Below are positions 52,757 to 61,862 of a stretch of 64,000 nt of DNA, in pieces. Source of the stretch: Chitinophaga sp. S165 (GTDB lineage: Bacteria; Bacteroidota; Bacteroidia; Chitinophagales; Chitinophagaceae); the NCBI RefSeq assembly GCF_003182155.1, contig NZ_QGTG01000001.1, positions 248,001 to 312,000 on the forward strand. Reading direction: 5' to 3'. Positions within the stretch are counted from its first letter, which is position 1, and each line of letters starts with the position of its first letter. Under the pieces are notes generated by a model. It did no database searches and was not told the DNA's origin. It saw only the letters and a program-made list of their open reading frames with translations. The position numbers and the translations under genes were made by a program.

Positions 52757-53782
52757 ATGATAGAAATAGGAATAGATAGTTTTGCGGCCAGGTTCAGCGA
52801 CAACGCGGCTGCTGCATTGAGCGACAAAGACGCGATGTTCCAGTTGCTGGAAAGAATGGAACATGCAGACAGATCGGGTCTGGATGTATTTGGTATTGGT
52901 GAGCATCACCGGAAAGGTTTCCTGGATGCAGCGCCTACCCATATACTGGCAGCAGCAGCAGCCCGCACAAAACGTATTAAGCTGACAAGTGCAGTAACCG
53001 TTTTGAGCGCCATGGACCCTGTGCGTGCATTTCAGAACTTTGCTACGTTAGACCTGATATCCGGTGGCCGTGCTGAAATGGTGGTCGGAAGAGGATCTTT
53101 CACTGATGCGTTCCCGTTATTCGGATATAATCTGAACGACTATGATGATCTCTTTGCTGAAAAGCTGGAACTCTTATTGGAAATAAGGGACAATGAATTT
53201 GTGACATGGTCAGGAAAGTTCCGGGCACCATTGAAGAACCAGCCCGTGTATCCAAGACCGATCCAGGAGAAATTGCCTATCTGGCTTGGTGTGGGTGGTA
53301 CCCCACAGTCATTCGTACGTGCAGGCGCATTAGGATTGCCGTTAATGGTAGCGATCATTGGCGGTGAAACGCATCGTTTCCGTCCGTTGGTAGATCTGTA
53401 CCGCGAAGCAGGAAGAAGGGCAGGGCACGCGCCTGAAAAGCTGACCGTAGGCCTGCATTCACTGGGTTATATTGCCAATACGACCGAAGAAGCAATAGAG
53501 AACTTTTATCCGGGATATGCGGCCAGCATGACCAAAGTAGGAAAAGAGCGTGGCTGGCCTCCGATGACGAAAGAGCGGTTCATGAGCCAGATGGGACCGA
53601 CAGGTGCATTACTTGTAGGTGGCGTAGAAGAAGTAGCAGAGAAGGTACTCCGTCATGCTGATGCATTAGGGGGCATTTCCAGGCTGACCTTCCAGATGGA
53701 TTCCGCTGAAGTATCGCACGAAAAACTGATGGGTTCTATCGAACTGATAGGAACGAAATTGAAACCACTCATCAACGGATAA
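52757..53782 (+). CDS. Luciferase-like (LLM) flavin-dependent oxidoreductase
   Basis: The 341-residue cytoplasmic protein has the bacterial luciferase fold: EIGIDSFAARFSDN, GLDVFGIGEHHRKGF, LTSAVTVLSAMDPVRAFQNF, RAEMVVGRGSFTDAFPLFGY and the flavin-site segment LPIWLGVGGTPQSFVRAGAL. It probably uses reduced FMN to oxidise a small substrate or works as an alkane- or sulfonate-type monooxygenase; which one is not clear. No flavin reductase gene is nearby. It lies behind the YceI gene, a likely operon. Confidence 0.93.
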   Translation: MIEIGIDSFAARFSDNAAAALSDKDAMFQLLERMEHADRSGLDVFGIGEHHRKGFLDAAPTHILAAAAARTKRIKLTSAVTVLSAMDPVRAFQNFATLDLISGGRAEMVVGRGSFTDAFPLFGYNLNDYDDLFAEKLELLLEIRDNEFVTWSGKFRAPLKNQPVYPRPIQEKLPIWLGVGGTPQSFVRAGALGLPLMVAIIGGETHRFRPLVDLYREAGRRAGHAPEKLTVGLHSLGYIANTTEEAIENFYPGYAASMTKVGKERGWPPMTKERFMSQMGPTGALLVGGVEEVAEKVLRHADALGGISRLTFQMDSAEVSHEKLMGSIELIGTKLKPLING

Positions 53783-53909
53783 TATTTTACTAAGGATGCT
53801 GCCAATTTGCGATGGTCACATCGTAAATTGGCAGAAATCTCCCTATATGTTCTTTAGAAAGTTCCTATACTGATCCTCGCACCGGCACCGATATACCTGC
53901 CCTTCGGGA

Positions 53910-54980
53910 TTATTCCAGTTTTGCTTTAATGCCCCAGCCACCAAACAATTCAGATACCGCGATCAACACCTCATTCCGCCCCTTTTGCAGCGGAAGATAT
54001 ACGGCGTCCCAATATCCTACGGTGCCGAGAAAACGATAATCGCGGGAGTTAAATATATCTTTCCCTTCATACAGTAACCGGCCATTGAGGTATACACGTG
54101 CGCCATCCGAAAAGCCGAAGCTCATCTTCCGGATGCGGGGTGCAGTGGCGTCAATTGTCTTCCTGACGAATACAGTATTCATTTCCTGTGTTACGCCCGA
54201 CAGCTGAGCCAGATCAGTAATACCGTTATGATCGGCCCACAGGGTTTTCCATTTGAGCGAAGTTGTATCCGCTGCCTGAAGCTGTGTGCGTTCCGCTATC
54301 TGTTTTTCGCTGAACACGCTACTCACTTCCCAGCTGGTAATAGTGCCGGGAGCTAATACCGGCGCCGCCCGTTTGCTTTTAATAGTGACATCATCGGTAG
54401 AGGTATACGCGAAATTGCTATACCAGGCTACGCCAGACCAGGGATTAGTCAGCTCGATAGCGCCGGAAATAATGTCCCGTTTAAGCGGATGAATGTATAA
54501 TACAGGTTCTGCTCCGTTGTCAAAATAGATCTCCGCTTCTTTTTCTTTCACTACCATTTTAATGTGCAGCCAGCGGCCAAAAGGAAGTTCTACTGCATTA
54601 TTGTACCCAGGTCCGTAATAAAGCTGGAAACCACCCAGCTGGTTGTATACCGGCGTGTATTGCATGGCGTCGGGATTTCCGGACTGGTGCGGGCGCAGAT
54701 AATACTCTTCAAAGTTTGACGAGTCCTGCATCCTGAAATGAATGCCCGGAAAGTAGCGGGCTTTGGACAAGGCAATGTCAAATTCAATAATACCGTTCTT
54801 GAAGTTAGCATCCGGCAGCAATGCATTGCCAAGTTTTAACCGTAATGCCGGCTGGCCAAGATGGGTTTCGGCAACCGCTTCTTCCCCCCTGATCTGCCAG
54901 CGTGGAGAGTCAAAGGGAATAGTGGTCTGGGCAACTATAGTGAAAGGGAAAAGGATCATGATGATCAGCAGGCGATACAT
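53910..54980 (-). CDS. Secreted concanavalin-like protein of unknown function
   Basis: The 356-residue product has a signal peptide (MYRLLIIMILFPFTIVAQTT). Residues 25-195 resemble a laminin-G/GH16-like sugar-binding sandwich (GIIEFDIALSKARYFPGIHF, LRPHQSGNPDAMQYTP). A second region (about 215-356) is a jelly-roll similar to the sugar-binding modules of glycosidases (GARVYLNGRLLYEGKDIF, QKGRNEVLIAVSELFGGWGI). No catalytic acid pair is evident, so it is probably a binding or scaffolding protein. It is transcribed alone. Confidence 0.75.
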   Translation of the reverse strand: MYRLLIIMILFPFTIVAQTTIPFDSPRWQIRGEEAVAETHLGQPALRLKLGNALLPDANFKNGIIEFDIALSKARYFPGIHFRMQDSSNFEEYYLRPHQSGNPDAMQYTPVYNQLGGFQLYYGPGYNNAVELPFGRWLHIKMVVKEKEAEIYFDNGAEPVLYIHPLKRDIISGAIELTNPWSGVAWYSNFAYTSTDDVTIKSKRAAPVLAPGTITSWEVSSVFSEKQIAERTQLQAADTTSLKWKTLWADHNGITDLAQLSGVTQEMNTVFVRKTIDATAPRIRKMSFGFSDGARVYLNGRLLYEGKDIFNSRDYRFLGTVGYWDAVYLPLQKGRNEVLIAVSELFGGWGIKAKLE

Positions 54981-55159
54981 GACGGTGTGGAAGTTTAGTG
55001 ATTGAAAAATGAGATTGAAATGCGCATCCCCGGCAAATTAGCAGAATCAATTTGCCGGGGATGTTCAAAGCAATAACAAGTTCGTGCAACTTCGTTCACG
55101 CCATAGTTGGCTGATTATCAGGTGGAAATAAGAGTCCGATTGCTAAGTTAAAACCGTCT

Positions 55160-57571
55160 TTATTCGGCTTTTAAGTGCTTAACCGGATTCGTTAAGGCAA
55201 CCTTGATAGCCTGATAGCTCACTGTCAATACTGCTACGACCAGTGAAAAGATCCCCGCAAGCGCGAACATCCAACCGCTGATAGGAATGCGGTAAGCGAA
55301 ACCGTTCAGCCATTTGTCCATTGCCCACCAGGCGATCGGGCAGGACAAAAGAATCGCAATAAAGACCAGCTTTACAAAATCTCTCGAAAGCAACAGGGCG
55401 ATATAGGAAGACGATGCTCCCAGTACCTTCCTTATACTTACTTCTTTGGTGCGTAGTTGTGCGGTGTAGGCAGACAGTCCGAACAATCCCATACAGGATA
55501 TAAATATCGCGAAGGCGGCGAAAGCTTTGAATATGGTACTCATCTGATTTTCAGATGCGTAAAGACGGTTAAGTTTATCGTCAATGAAGGTGTATGTGAA
55601 CGTCCCGGCAGGCGTCAGTTTCTTTACGCGTTCTTCCATAAAAGCAATGGTGGATTGTATGCTACCGGGTTTTATTTTCAACAAGAGATAATTGGCCCGT
55701 TGAGGGTCATATTTGATAACCAGCGGATCTACCGGAGAATGCAGAGATGCGAAATTGAAATTCTTCACCACACCAACGATCGAACCGGTATCTCCGTCAA
55801 GAACGAATTGTTGCCCGATAGGCGATTTCAACTGATAAGCCTTTACAGCCGATTCATTAATAATAAACTCACTGGTTTTTATATTGGGCATTTGGTTAAA
55901 GAAGTTCCTGCCCTCCAGTAAAGGGATCTGTAATGTTGATAATAACCGTTCGTCCGACCACATGGTGCGGCTATTATCAAGCTCCTCTTTGGAATCTGCA
56001 GATAATGGTCTGAAAGATTGAGAACTGAACCGGTCACCGGGAAGGGTAGAAACGACGGAGAAATCAGTAATACCTGGCTGCTGGCGGATGTCATTTATCA
56101 ATGCATCGAACCGTTGCCACATCGGACCATAGATAGTTATGCCTGCCAGCTGTTCTCTGTCAAATCCCAGGTCTTTGTTATGAAAGAATTTGATCTGGCG
56201 GTATATCACGAGCGTACTGACAATCATAAATACAGACACAACGAATTGAAAGATGATCAGCCCTTTTCTGACAATATCCGCAGATGTTCGCGGAACACCC
56301 CTGCCTTTGAGTGATGTAACAGGATGAAAACGTGCTACATTCCAGGCGGGATAGCTACCAGCAAGTAACCCGATAAATAAGATCAGTAACAGAATGATAC
56401 CCAGGTTTGAGAAGGACAGGATACCAGACATATAAAATGGCCTTGAGGCTATGTCATTATAAAAGGGAATGGCTACTCTAAGGAACAATAATGCCAGGGC
56501 CGAAGCTATCAGGGTAGTGATCATTGACTCGCCCAGGAACTGCATGATGACCTGTTTTTTTGTAGCGCCTACTACTTTGCGCATACCTATTTCCTTCATC
56601 CGGCCGAATGCTTGTGCGGTATACAAATTAATAAAATTAACAGCTGCTACCAGCAGTATAAACAATGCAGCCAGGGAAAAGATCCGGACATAGCTGATAT
56701 CACTGTTCGGCGCCATTTCTTTTTCCAGACGGGAATGGAGATGGATATCTGTGATCGGCTGTAAGACTACATCTCTTTTTGATAATATCTCCTCGCGCGT
56801 CTCACCGATTGGCAGGTAATACTTTAGTAGAAAATCATTCATCCTGGACCGGATCTTTGAAAGAGAGCCTGCTTTGTCCAGCACTACGTAAGTATAAAAG
56901 CCGTTCCAGGTCCTGTTAGCCAACGATTGGTCATCCACGTAACGATGGATGGTGGCCATTGACAGCAGATAGTCAAAATGAAGATGAGAGGGAAATGTAT
57001 GGTCACGGATAACACCAGTTACACGTAATGGAACGCCATTCACGTCGTCCTGCAACACTTTGCCGATGGGATCGGTTTTGCCGAAATATTTCAGTGCCAT
57101 CTTTTCCGTGATAATGACGTTACCGGGTGCAGTAAGTGCGGTCCCTTTATCTCCGGAAACAAAATCAATATCAAATACGTCCGTTACCGTAGCGTCAGCA
57201 AAAAGGCCACCATTCTCCTGAAATTTGGTAAGTGTACCATCGGGTGATGTATAACTTAACACCTGGAAAGGATAAAGCCTGTGAAAGGTGACGGTATTGA
57301 CCACCTGGGAAAATTCCTGCCGGAAGACACTGGCGGTGGGAAACGGTGTTGCGGCCCACGAGCGGTCTCCATCACCTTTTCCGTGGAAAGTTACCCTGAA
57401 GATGCGATCTGCTTTGGAAAAACCTTTATCATATCCCAACTCCTGCTTTACGTGAAAAATGATCAGCAGTGCACAGGCCATTCCCAGCGCCAGACCGGCT
57501 ATGTTAATGACTGTGAAGAGTTTATTCTTCCAGAGATTGCGAAGGGCTATTTTAAGATAACTCTGCAGCAT
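55160..57571 (-). CDS. ABC transporter permease of MacB/FtsX type without adjacent ATPase
   Basis: From ATG at 57569-57571 (MLQSYLKIALRNLWKNKLF) the protein has 803 residues. It holds a first span and a periplasmic MacB_PCD-like domain, an FtsX domain (RMKEIGMRKVVGATKKQVIM), a second periplasmic domain and a second FtsX domain (TKEVSIRKVLGASSSYIALL), with about eight spans. This duplicated architecture is very frequent in Chitinophagaceae. No ATP-binding cassette gene lies beside it, so it must share an ATPase encoded elsewhere. The function may be lipoprotein or antimicrobial export, or mechanical signalling. The longer reading from 57640 is not favoured. Confidence 0.9.
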   Translation of the reverse strand: MLQSYLKIALRNLWKNKLFTVINIAGLALGMACALLIIFHVKQELGYDKGFSKADRIFRVTFHGKGDGDRSWAATPFPTASVFRQEFSQVVNTVTFHRLYPFQVLSYTSPDGTLTKFQENGGLFADATVTDVFDIDFVSGDKGTALTAPGNVIITEKMALKYFGKTDPIGKVLQDDVNGVPLRVTGVIRDHTFPSHLHFDYLLSMATIHRYVDDQSLANRTWNGFYTYVVLDKAGSLSKIRSRMNDFLLKYYLPIGETREEILSKRDVVLQPITDIHLHSRLEKEMAPNSDISYVRIFSLAALFILLVAAVNFINLYTAQAFGRMKEIGMRKVVGATKKQVIMQFLGESMITTLIASALALLFLRVAIPFYNDIASRPFYMSGILSFSNLGIILLLILFIGLLAGSYPAWNVARFHPVTSLKGRGVPRTSADIVRKGLIIFQFVVSVFMIVSTLVIYRQIKFFHNKDLGFDREQLAGITIYGPMWQRFDALINDIRQQPGITDFSVVSTLPGDRFSSQSFRPLSADSKEELDNSRTMWSDERLLSTLQIPLLEGRNFFNQMPNIKTSEFIINESAVKAYQLKSPIGQQFVLDGDTGSIVGVVKNFNFASLHSPVDPLVIKYDPQRANYLLLKIKPGSIQSTIAFMEERVKKLTPAGTFTYTFIDDKLNRLYASENQMSTIFKAFAAFAIFISCMGLFGLSAYTAQLRTKEVSIRKVLGASSSYIALLLSRDFVKLVFIAILLSCPIAWWAMDKWLNGFAYRIPISGWMFALAGIFSLVVAVLTVSYQAIKVALTNPVKHLKAE

Positions 57572-57722
57572 ATAATACTTAATTATAGCACACTTCCCTC
57601 CAAGTAAGTGCCGGAATATTAAAATATTAATAATCAGCAATTTAACATATAGGGGTTAGAACCTAAATGTCCGTTTTTAGTACAATATCTGTTCACTTTT
57701 AAATAATCTCGCCGTAGTTCGG

Positions 57723-57730
57723 TAGTTTTG
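57723..57730 (+). promoter_or_regulatory. -7 promoter element TAGTTTTG of the START-domain gene
   Basis: TAGTTTTG fits the -7 consensus TAnnTTTG. It lies 26 bp before the ATG at 57757. No clear TTG is found at -33. Confidence 0.5.
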
Positions 57731-57756
57731 TAACGGATTTCAACCTATAGACGAAC

Positions 57757-58398
57757 ATGAAGCACTTATTGATCATTAGCCTGGCCTTGCTTTTCAGCGC
57801 GGTAAGTTACGGACAGGACTCCTGGACATTAAAGACCAATAAAGATGGTATTGCCATCTATACCAAGACCATTGAGAATTCCAACTATAAAGGCATCCGG
57901 GTTAAATGCGCGTTGCCAGCTACACTAACCCAGTTTGTAGCAGTTATAATGGATGTGAATACGGCCACTGAATGGCTGTATAGTACTAAATCGAGTACTT
58001 TACTCAAACAGGTTTCTCCAGCAGAAGTTTATTATTATTCAGAGGTAGGATTGCCCTGGCCACTCAGCAACAGGGATTTTGTGTGTCATCTGACCGTGAA
58101 ACAGGACCCCCGTACAAGAGTGGTGACGATCGATGGTCCAGTTGTACCGGATTACATACCTGCGAAGAATGGCATTGTAAGGGTGACACATTCATCCGGA
58201 AAATGGATCATTAGTCCGGGGGATAACAACATGGTTAACATAGAGTACACGTTGGAAGCAGATCCTGGGGGCAGTATTCCTGCATGGCTGGTTAACCTGT
58301 TTGTGACTAAAGGCCCGATGGAATCTTTCAGGAAGTTGAAGGACCAGATCAATAAGCCTCAGTACAAGAAAGTGCAGTATGCATTTATGAAGAACTGA
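57757..58398 (+). CDS. START-domain lipid-binding protein, exported
   Basis: The 213-residue protein has a signal peptide (MKHLLIISLALLFSAVSYGQ) and a START-type alpha/beta helix-grip fold (WTLKTNKDGIAIYTKTIENS, KGIRVKCALPATLTQFVAVI, EVGLPWPLSNRDFVCHLTVK, GKWIISPGDNNMVNIEYTLE). Such proteins carry sterol-like or other lipids in a deep pocket; in bacteria the ligand is unknown. Its stop lies only 4 bp from that of the convergent lipoprotein gene. Confidence 0.9.
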   Translation: MKHLLIISLALLFSAVSYGQDSWTLKTNKDGIAIYTKTIENSNYKGIRVKCALPATLTQFVAVIMDVNTATEWLYSTKSSTLLKQVSPAEVYYYSEVGLPWPLSNRDFVCHLTVKQDPRTRVVTIDGPVVPDYIPAKNGIVRVTHSSGKWIISPGDNNMVNIEYTLEADPGGSIPAWLVNLFVTKGPMESFRKLKDQINKPQYKKVQYAFMKN

Positions 58399-58402
58399 TA
58401 GA

Positions 58403-58894
58403 TCACCATTTCTTCCCAGCTACTTTCCCCACGTAAGTGCCCCGCATTTTTCTGCCTGCTACGACGATGTCATAATCGATCGTGAAAGTTTCCTCTTCTC
58501 TGCTAACTTCCATTGTACCGGCGGTTACACCTGTGATTTCCAGTTCATTACCATTCAGGTCATTGGGCGAATATCTCACTACTGCATTGTAGAAATGCTT
58601 TTTTCTATCGTAGGAGGTATCGTTGCGGTCCATATAGGTATAGCTATGAGAGAAAAAGAGGCTGTCTACAAAGATCTGTACAGTGTTCTCAACATAGGAA
58701 GGCGCCTGCGGAATGTTGGTGAGTACCAATCCTTCTGTACCGTTCCAGTAGGTGTAGTTTGACAGGTAGGACCTTCCTTCAATTGTGAAGGTACCTCCGG
58801 CGGGCTTAATATCCCCATTATCTCCCCGTTCATTTTTTTTGCAAGCTACGCCTGTCAGACTGGTAGCAAGCAACAACAATGCGAGCTTTTTCAT
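58403..58894 (-). CDS. Unknown lipoprotein (163 residues)
   Basis: The start MKKLALLLLATSLTGVACKK has a clean lipobox (GVAC, Cys18). The mature part is rich in Tyr, Thr and Asn (TFTIEGRSYLSNYTYWNGTE) with the beta-strand pattern of a small sandwich ending in VAGRKMRGTYVGKVAGKKW. No enzyme motif is seen. It is the kind of small lipoprotein common on the surface of Bacteroidota. Confidence 0.78.
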   Translation of the reverse strand: MKKLALLLLATSLTGVACKKNERGDNGDIKPAGGTFTIEGRSYLSNYTYWNGTEGLVLTNIPQAPSYVENTVQIFVDSLFFSHSYTYMDRNDTSYDRKKHFYNAVVRYSPNDLNGNELEITGVTAGTMEVSREEETFTIDYDIVVAGRKMRGTYVGKVAGKKW

Positions 58895-59035
58895 AGATTA
58901 TATGGTTTTGAGCGATAGTCCTGGTGGTGACAGGCTATCAAAACGTCTGTTTACGGCTGCAAATATACATATTAAATTAATGTCTGGTTTAGGAGATATC
59001 TGTGTTAAAACAGTGATCTTCAGACCATAAAAATG

Positions 59036-59065
59036 AAAACGGGGGCCTTCATGGTCCCCGTTTTT
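59036..59065 (-). terminator. Hairpin terminator downstream of the 377-residue lipoprotein gene
   Basis: On the plus strand AAAACGGGGGCC pairs with GGTCCCCGTTTT (one G-U pair) around the loop TTCAT, with A/T tracts on both sides. On the minus strand it follows the stop at 59100 and ends that transcript. Confidence 0.8.
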
Positions 59066-59099
59066 ATATCCCCGGTCAAGCCACGGGTTAATAATTTTC

Positions 59100-60233
59100 T
59101 TACATGTTATTATAAACAGCCTGCATTTCACGGGTCAGCTGATCATAGATCGGTTTCGTGAACTCGAGGAAAAGATCCTGAGGTGGTGGCGGCGGAATAT
59201 CTTCGCCACCTATTAAAGCTCTGTCTTCGTCGCTTAAGGCGCGTTCGTCACCCTTATAATAGCCAAACTGGTTCATCCAGGTATAACTACCCGGAAGCCT
59301 GTCTGTACGTACGATATTGTTGGTGGCTACATCAACCAGCTGATAATCCAGCAGGCCTTTTGACAGGACGGTGGATTTAACGACATATACTTTCGCTTTC
59401 ACGGTGCCATAGCGGTCGATCTTCTTGCCGGAAGTGTCTTTTACGGATCCTACAACGACTTGTCTGGATACTTCTTTTTCTGTACGGTCTACGTAGGTTT
59501 GTCCTACTACGAAATCGTAGAAGCGCATTTCCAGGAACTGGTCAGGTTGTATTTTATTGTTTTTGGCAATACGTTCGTCCGTGAATTGTACAAAACGGTT
59601 GATATTCCGCTGTTGGAGGTTACGGATCAGGATATCCCGGAACTGGTCAGCGCTGAACTGATAGTAGGGAGACCGTACTTCGATCTGTCTTACGACTACA
59701 TTCACGAGGCCTCTCTGGAAAGATTCATCGCGGAGCTGGGCGGAGTTACGGTAGTTAGGGATGAGGTTCAGGGCAGCCTGAAATTCATCGAACGCTTGCC
59801 GGGCAGCGCCTTTACTACCTTCTTCGAGGAGGTCTACACCTCTGTCATACCTTACCTGGGCGGCGTTTTCCTGTGCACCGGTAATGGCATTGCGATAATC
59901 TTTCGGTTTTACAATGGCGCGGGCTGCGGGAGAGGCGTTAATGCCATCGTACAGTCTTTGCAGGGCACGATATTCGTTGTTGATGTACTCCCATTTCAAA
60001 GGATCGTTGGAGGTCATGTAACCATTTACTTTGTCCTCATGAGAGCGTTTAGCCTGTGCATATGCATCAGGAAGAAGTTGCAGTGAAACAGTGTGTGCAG
60101 GTTTTTTCTGTAATTTTTTAACGAACAACAGTACGGCTTCATCGTATCTGCCTTTGTTGTACATTTTCTCACCTGATTTGCAGGAGAGGATCAATAGGAT
60201 AGGGGCGATCAGCCACCAGAAACGGTTTTGCAT
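59100..60233 (-). CDS. TPR-like outer-membrane lipoprotein of unknown function
   Basis: The protein of 377 residues has the lipobox ILSC (Cys18, MQNRFWWLIAPILLILSC) and two helical, TPR-like repeats (MYNKGRYDEAVLLFVKKLQK; RQAFDEFQAALNLIPNYRNS). The second half shows strands with conserved pattern (YYQFSADQFRDILIRNLQQR, KAKVYVVKSTVLSKGLLDYQ) and an acidic Pro-rich end (GGEDIPPPPPQDLFLEF). A role in envelope assembly is plausible but unproven. It starts 22 bp after smpB on the same strand and is therefore likely to share its transcript. Confidence 0.8.
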   Translation of the reverse strand: MQNRFWWLIAPILLILSCKSGEKMYNKGRYDEAVLLFVKKLQKKPAHTVSLQLLPDAYAQAKRSHEDKVNGYMTSNDPLKWEYINNEYRALQRLYDGINASPAARAIVKPKDYRNAITGAQENAAQVRYDRGVDLLEEGSKGAARQAFDEFQAALNLIPNYRNSAQLRDESFQRGLVNVVVRQIEVRSPYYQFSADQFRDILIRNLQQRNINRFVQFTDERIAKNNKIQPDQFLEMRFYDFVVGQTYVDRTEKEVSRQVVVGSVKDTSGKKIDRYGTVKAKVYVVKSTVLSKGLLDYQLVDVATNNIVRTDRLPGSYTWMNQFGYYKGDERALSDEDRALIGGEDIPPPPPQDLFLEFTKPIYDQLTREMQAVYNNM

Positions 60234-60254
60234 ATACTCGAATAATAGATTTTC

Positions 60255-60692
60255 TTATTTCAGGAATCTTCTGATCTCCCTGTCCGTTTCGCGTTGTTTA
60301 ATGCTTTCACGTTTATCGTGCAGCTTTTTACCTTTACCCAGGCCGATCTCGATCTTTGCCAGGCTTTTGTCGGTAATGAAGATGCGTAAAGGGATAATGC
60401 TATAGCCGCGTTCTTTTATCTTATTTTCAAGCTTACGAAGTTCCCGTTTGGTTAGCAGTAACTTACGTTCACGCAGGGGATCATGATTGGCATAGGTGCC
60501 GTGTGAATACTCGGCAATATGCAGGCTTCTAACAAACAATTCTCCTTTATGGAAATAGCAGAAAGAATCATTGAAGCTCACCCTGCTACCGCGGATGGAC
60601 TTGATCTCTGTTCCTGTCAATACCATCCCGGCAATATACTTATCCTCTATTGCGTACTCGAAATATGCCGATCTGTTCTTGAGTTCTGCCAT
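60255..60692 (-). CDS. smpB: SsrA-binding protein SmpB
   Basis: SmpB (145 residues) binds tmRNA and brings it to stalled ribosomes for trans-translation. The signature elements are clear: NRSAYFEYAIEDKYIAGMVL, GTEIKSIRGSRVSFNDSFCY, HIAEYSHGTYANHDPLRERK, LLLTKRELRKLENKIKERGY and a basic C-terminal tail (KGKKLHDKRESIKQRETDRE) that reads the mRNA channel. The ssrA gene is not in this window. The gene lies 112 bp downstream of accD and 21 bp upstream of the TPR-like lipoprotein gene. Confidence 0.97.
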   Translation of the reverse strand: MAELKNRSAYFEYAIEDKYIAGMVLTGTEIKSIRGSRVSFNDSFCYFHKGELFVRSLHIAEYSHGTYANHDPLRERKLLLTKRELRKLENKIKERGYSIIPLRIFITDKSLAKIEIGLGKGKKLHDKRESIKQRETDREIRRFLK

Positions 60693-60701
60693 TGTCTTTA
60701 G

Positions 60702-60793
60702 TAATTGGGAATTAAAAATTAGGAATTAAAAATTGAAATTCAGGAAAATGCATCCTAATTCCTAATCTTTAATTCCTAACCCTTAATTTCTTA
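60702..60793. repeat. A/T-rich imperfect inverted repeat between accD and smpB
   Basis: The sequence GGAATTAAAAATTAGGAATT and its imperfect reverse complement TAATTCCTAATCTTTAATTC occur on both sides of CAGGAAAATGCAT. Units of the type TTAGGAATTAAAAA repeat within each arm. It looks like a low-complexity intergenic element often seen in this group of genomes; I cannot count copies without the genome. Confidence 0.65.
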
Positions 60794-60804
60794 AGTTTTG
60801 GTGC

Positions 60805-61653
60805 TTAGTGTTTAAATAACTGTAACAGGGCAGCCAGACGTTCTTTCATTTCCTTACGGTCGATGATCAGGTCGAGGAACCCATGTTCCTGCAGGAACTC
60901 AGCACTCTGGAATCCTTCCGGCAGGTCTTTTTTAATTGTTTCCTTGATAACGCGCGGACCGGCAAAACCGATCAGGGCTTTAGGCTCCGCTATATTCAGG
61001 TCTCCCAGCATAGCGAAGGATGCAGTCACACCACCGGTAGTAGGGTCTGTCATCAGGGAAATATAAGGCAGTTTTGCTTCCGCCAGTTGTGTCAGTTTCG
61101 CGGACGTTTTAGCCATCTGCATCAGGGAGAAGGCACTTTCCATCATACGGGCGCCACCTGATTTGGAGATGATCATCAACGGCATTTTGTGCGCGATACA
61201 ATGATCGATGGAACGGGCGATCTTTTCACCTACCACGGAACCCATGGAACCGCCGATGAAGGCAAAATCCATACAAGCGATCACGAGGTCGTTTTCCAAT
61301 ACTTTACCTACCCCAACGCGCATCGCGTCTTTCAGTCCTGATTTCTTCTGAGCATCGATCAACCTGGCTCCGTAAGGTTTCAGGTCTTTGAATCCGAGGA
61401 AATCTTTAGGATAGATGTTGTCAAAAAGCTCTTCGAACTGATTATCGTCAAATAGAATTTCGAAATACTCGGCCGAATTGATGCGATTGTGGTAGTTACA
61501 CTTGTCGCAGACATAAAAGTGCTCTTTCAGATCTTTTACTGTAGAGGTTTTTTTGCAACTAGGACATTTGTGCCACAATCCATCCGGCGCCTCTTTCTTT
61601 TCACTTGTAGACGTTTGAATGCCTTGTTTAATGCGCTTAAACCAGCTTGACAT
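60805..61653 (-). CDS. accD: Acetyl-CoA carboxylase carboxyltransferase subunit beta
   Basis: The 282-residue AccD contains the N-terminal zinc ribbon ([15 protein letters not shown] and [11 protein letters not shown]), the crotonase-like carboxyltransferase core ([40 protein letters not shown]) and [20 protein letters not shown]. It pairs with AccA to move CO2 from biotin to acetyl-CoA in fatty-acid synthesis. ATG at 61651-61653 starts it. It is separated from the aldolase gene by a terminator. Confidence 0.97.
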   Translation of the reverse strand: MSSWFKRIKQGIQTSTSEKKEAPDGLWHKCPSCKKTSTVKDLKEHFYVCDKCNYHNRINSAEYFEILFDDNQFEELFDNIYPKDFLGFKDLKPYGARLIDAQKKSGLKDAMRVGVGKVLENDLVIACMDFAFIGGSMGSVVGEKIARSIDHCIAHKMPLMIISKSGGARMMESAFSLMQMAKTSAKLTQLAEAKLPYISLMTDPTTGGVTASFAMLGDLNIAEPKALIGFAGPRVIKETIKKDLPEGFQSAEFLQEHGFLDLIIDRKEMKERLAALLQLFKH

Positions 61654-61812
61654 ATTGTGCTATTAGGTTACGAAATAGTTGTGCAAGATACAAATTATAT
61701 TAACTTCCAAAGTATTCTACTGAGGTAATTATAGGTAAAGTACCTGGCAACCAACAATTTGATCGGAAAGATATATATATAAGTGCTATAATAAAAACAT
61801 GTTGCAAAAAAA

Positions 61813-61838
61813 ATCCCCGGGGAATGACTCCCGGGGAT
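61813..61838 (-). terminator. Intrinsic terminator of the aldolase gene (minus strand)
   Basis: ATCCCCGGG and CCCGGGGAT pair over 9 bp around an 8-nt loop. On the minus strand they are followed by a run of T encoded by AAAAAAA at 61806-61812. Confidence 0.88.
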
Positions 61839-61862
61839 CTGTAAATTATACCTCGACGCGGA

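Noticed and set aside
59460..60086. A 208-codon plus-strand frame opposite the TPR-like lipoprotein gene
   Set aside because: The lipoprotein has a clear signal and lipobox; the opposite frame has neither start context nor domain.
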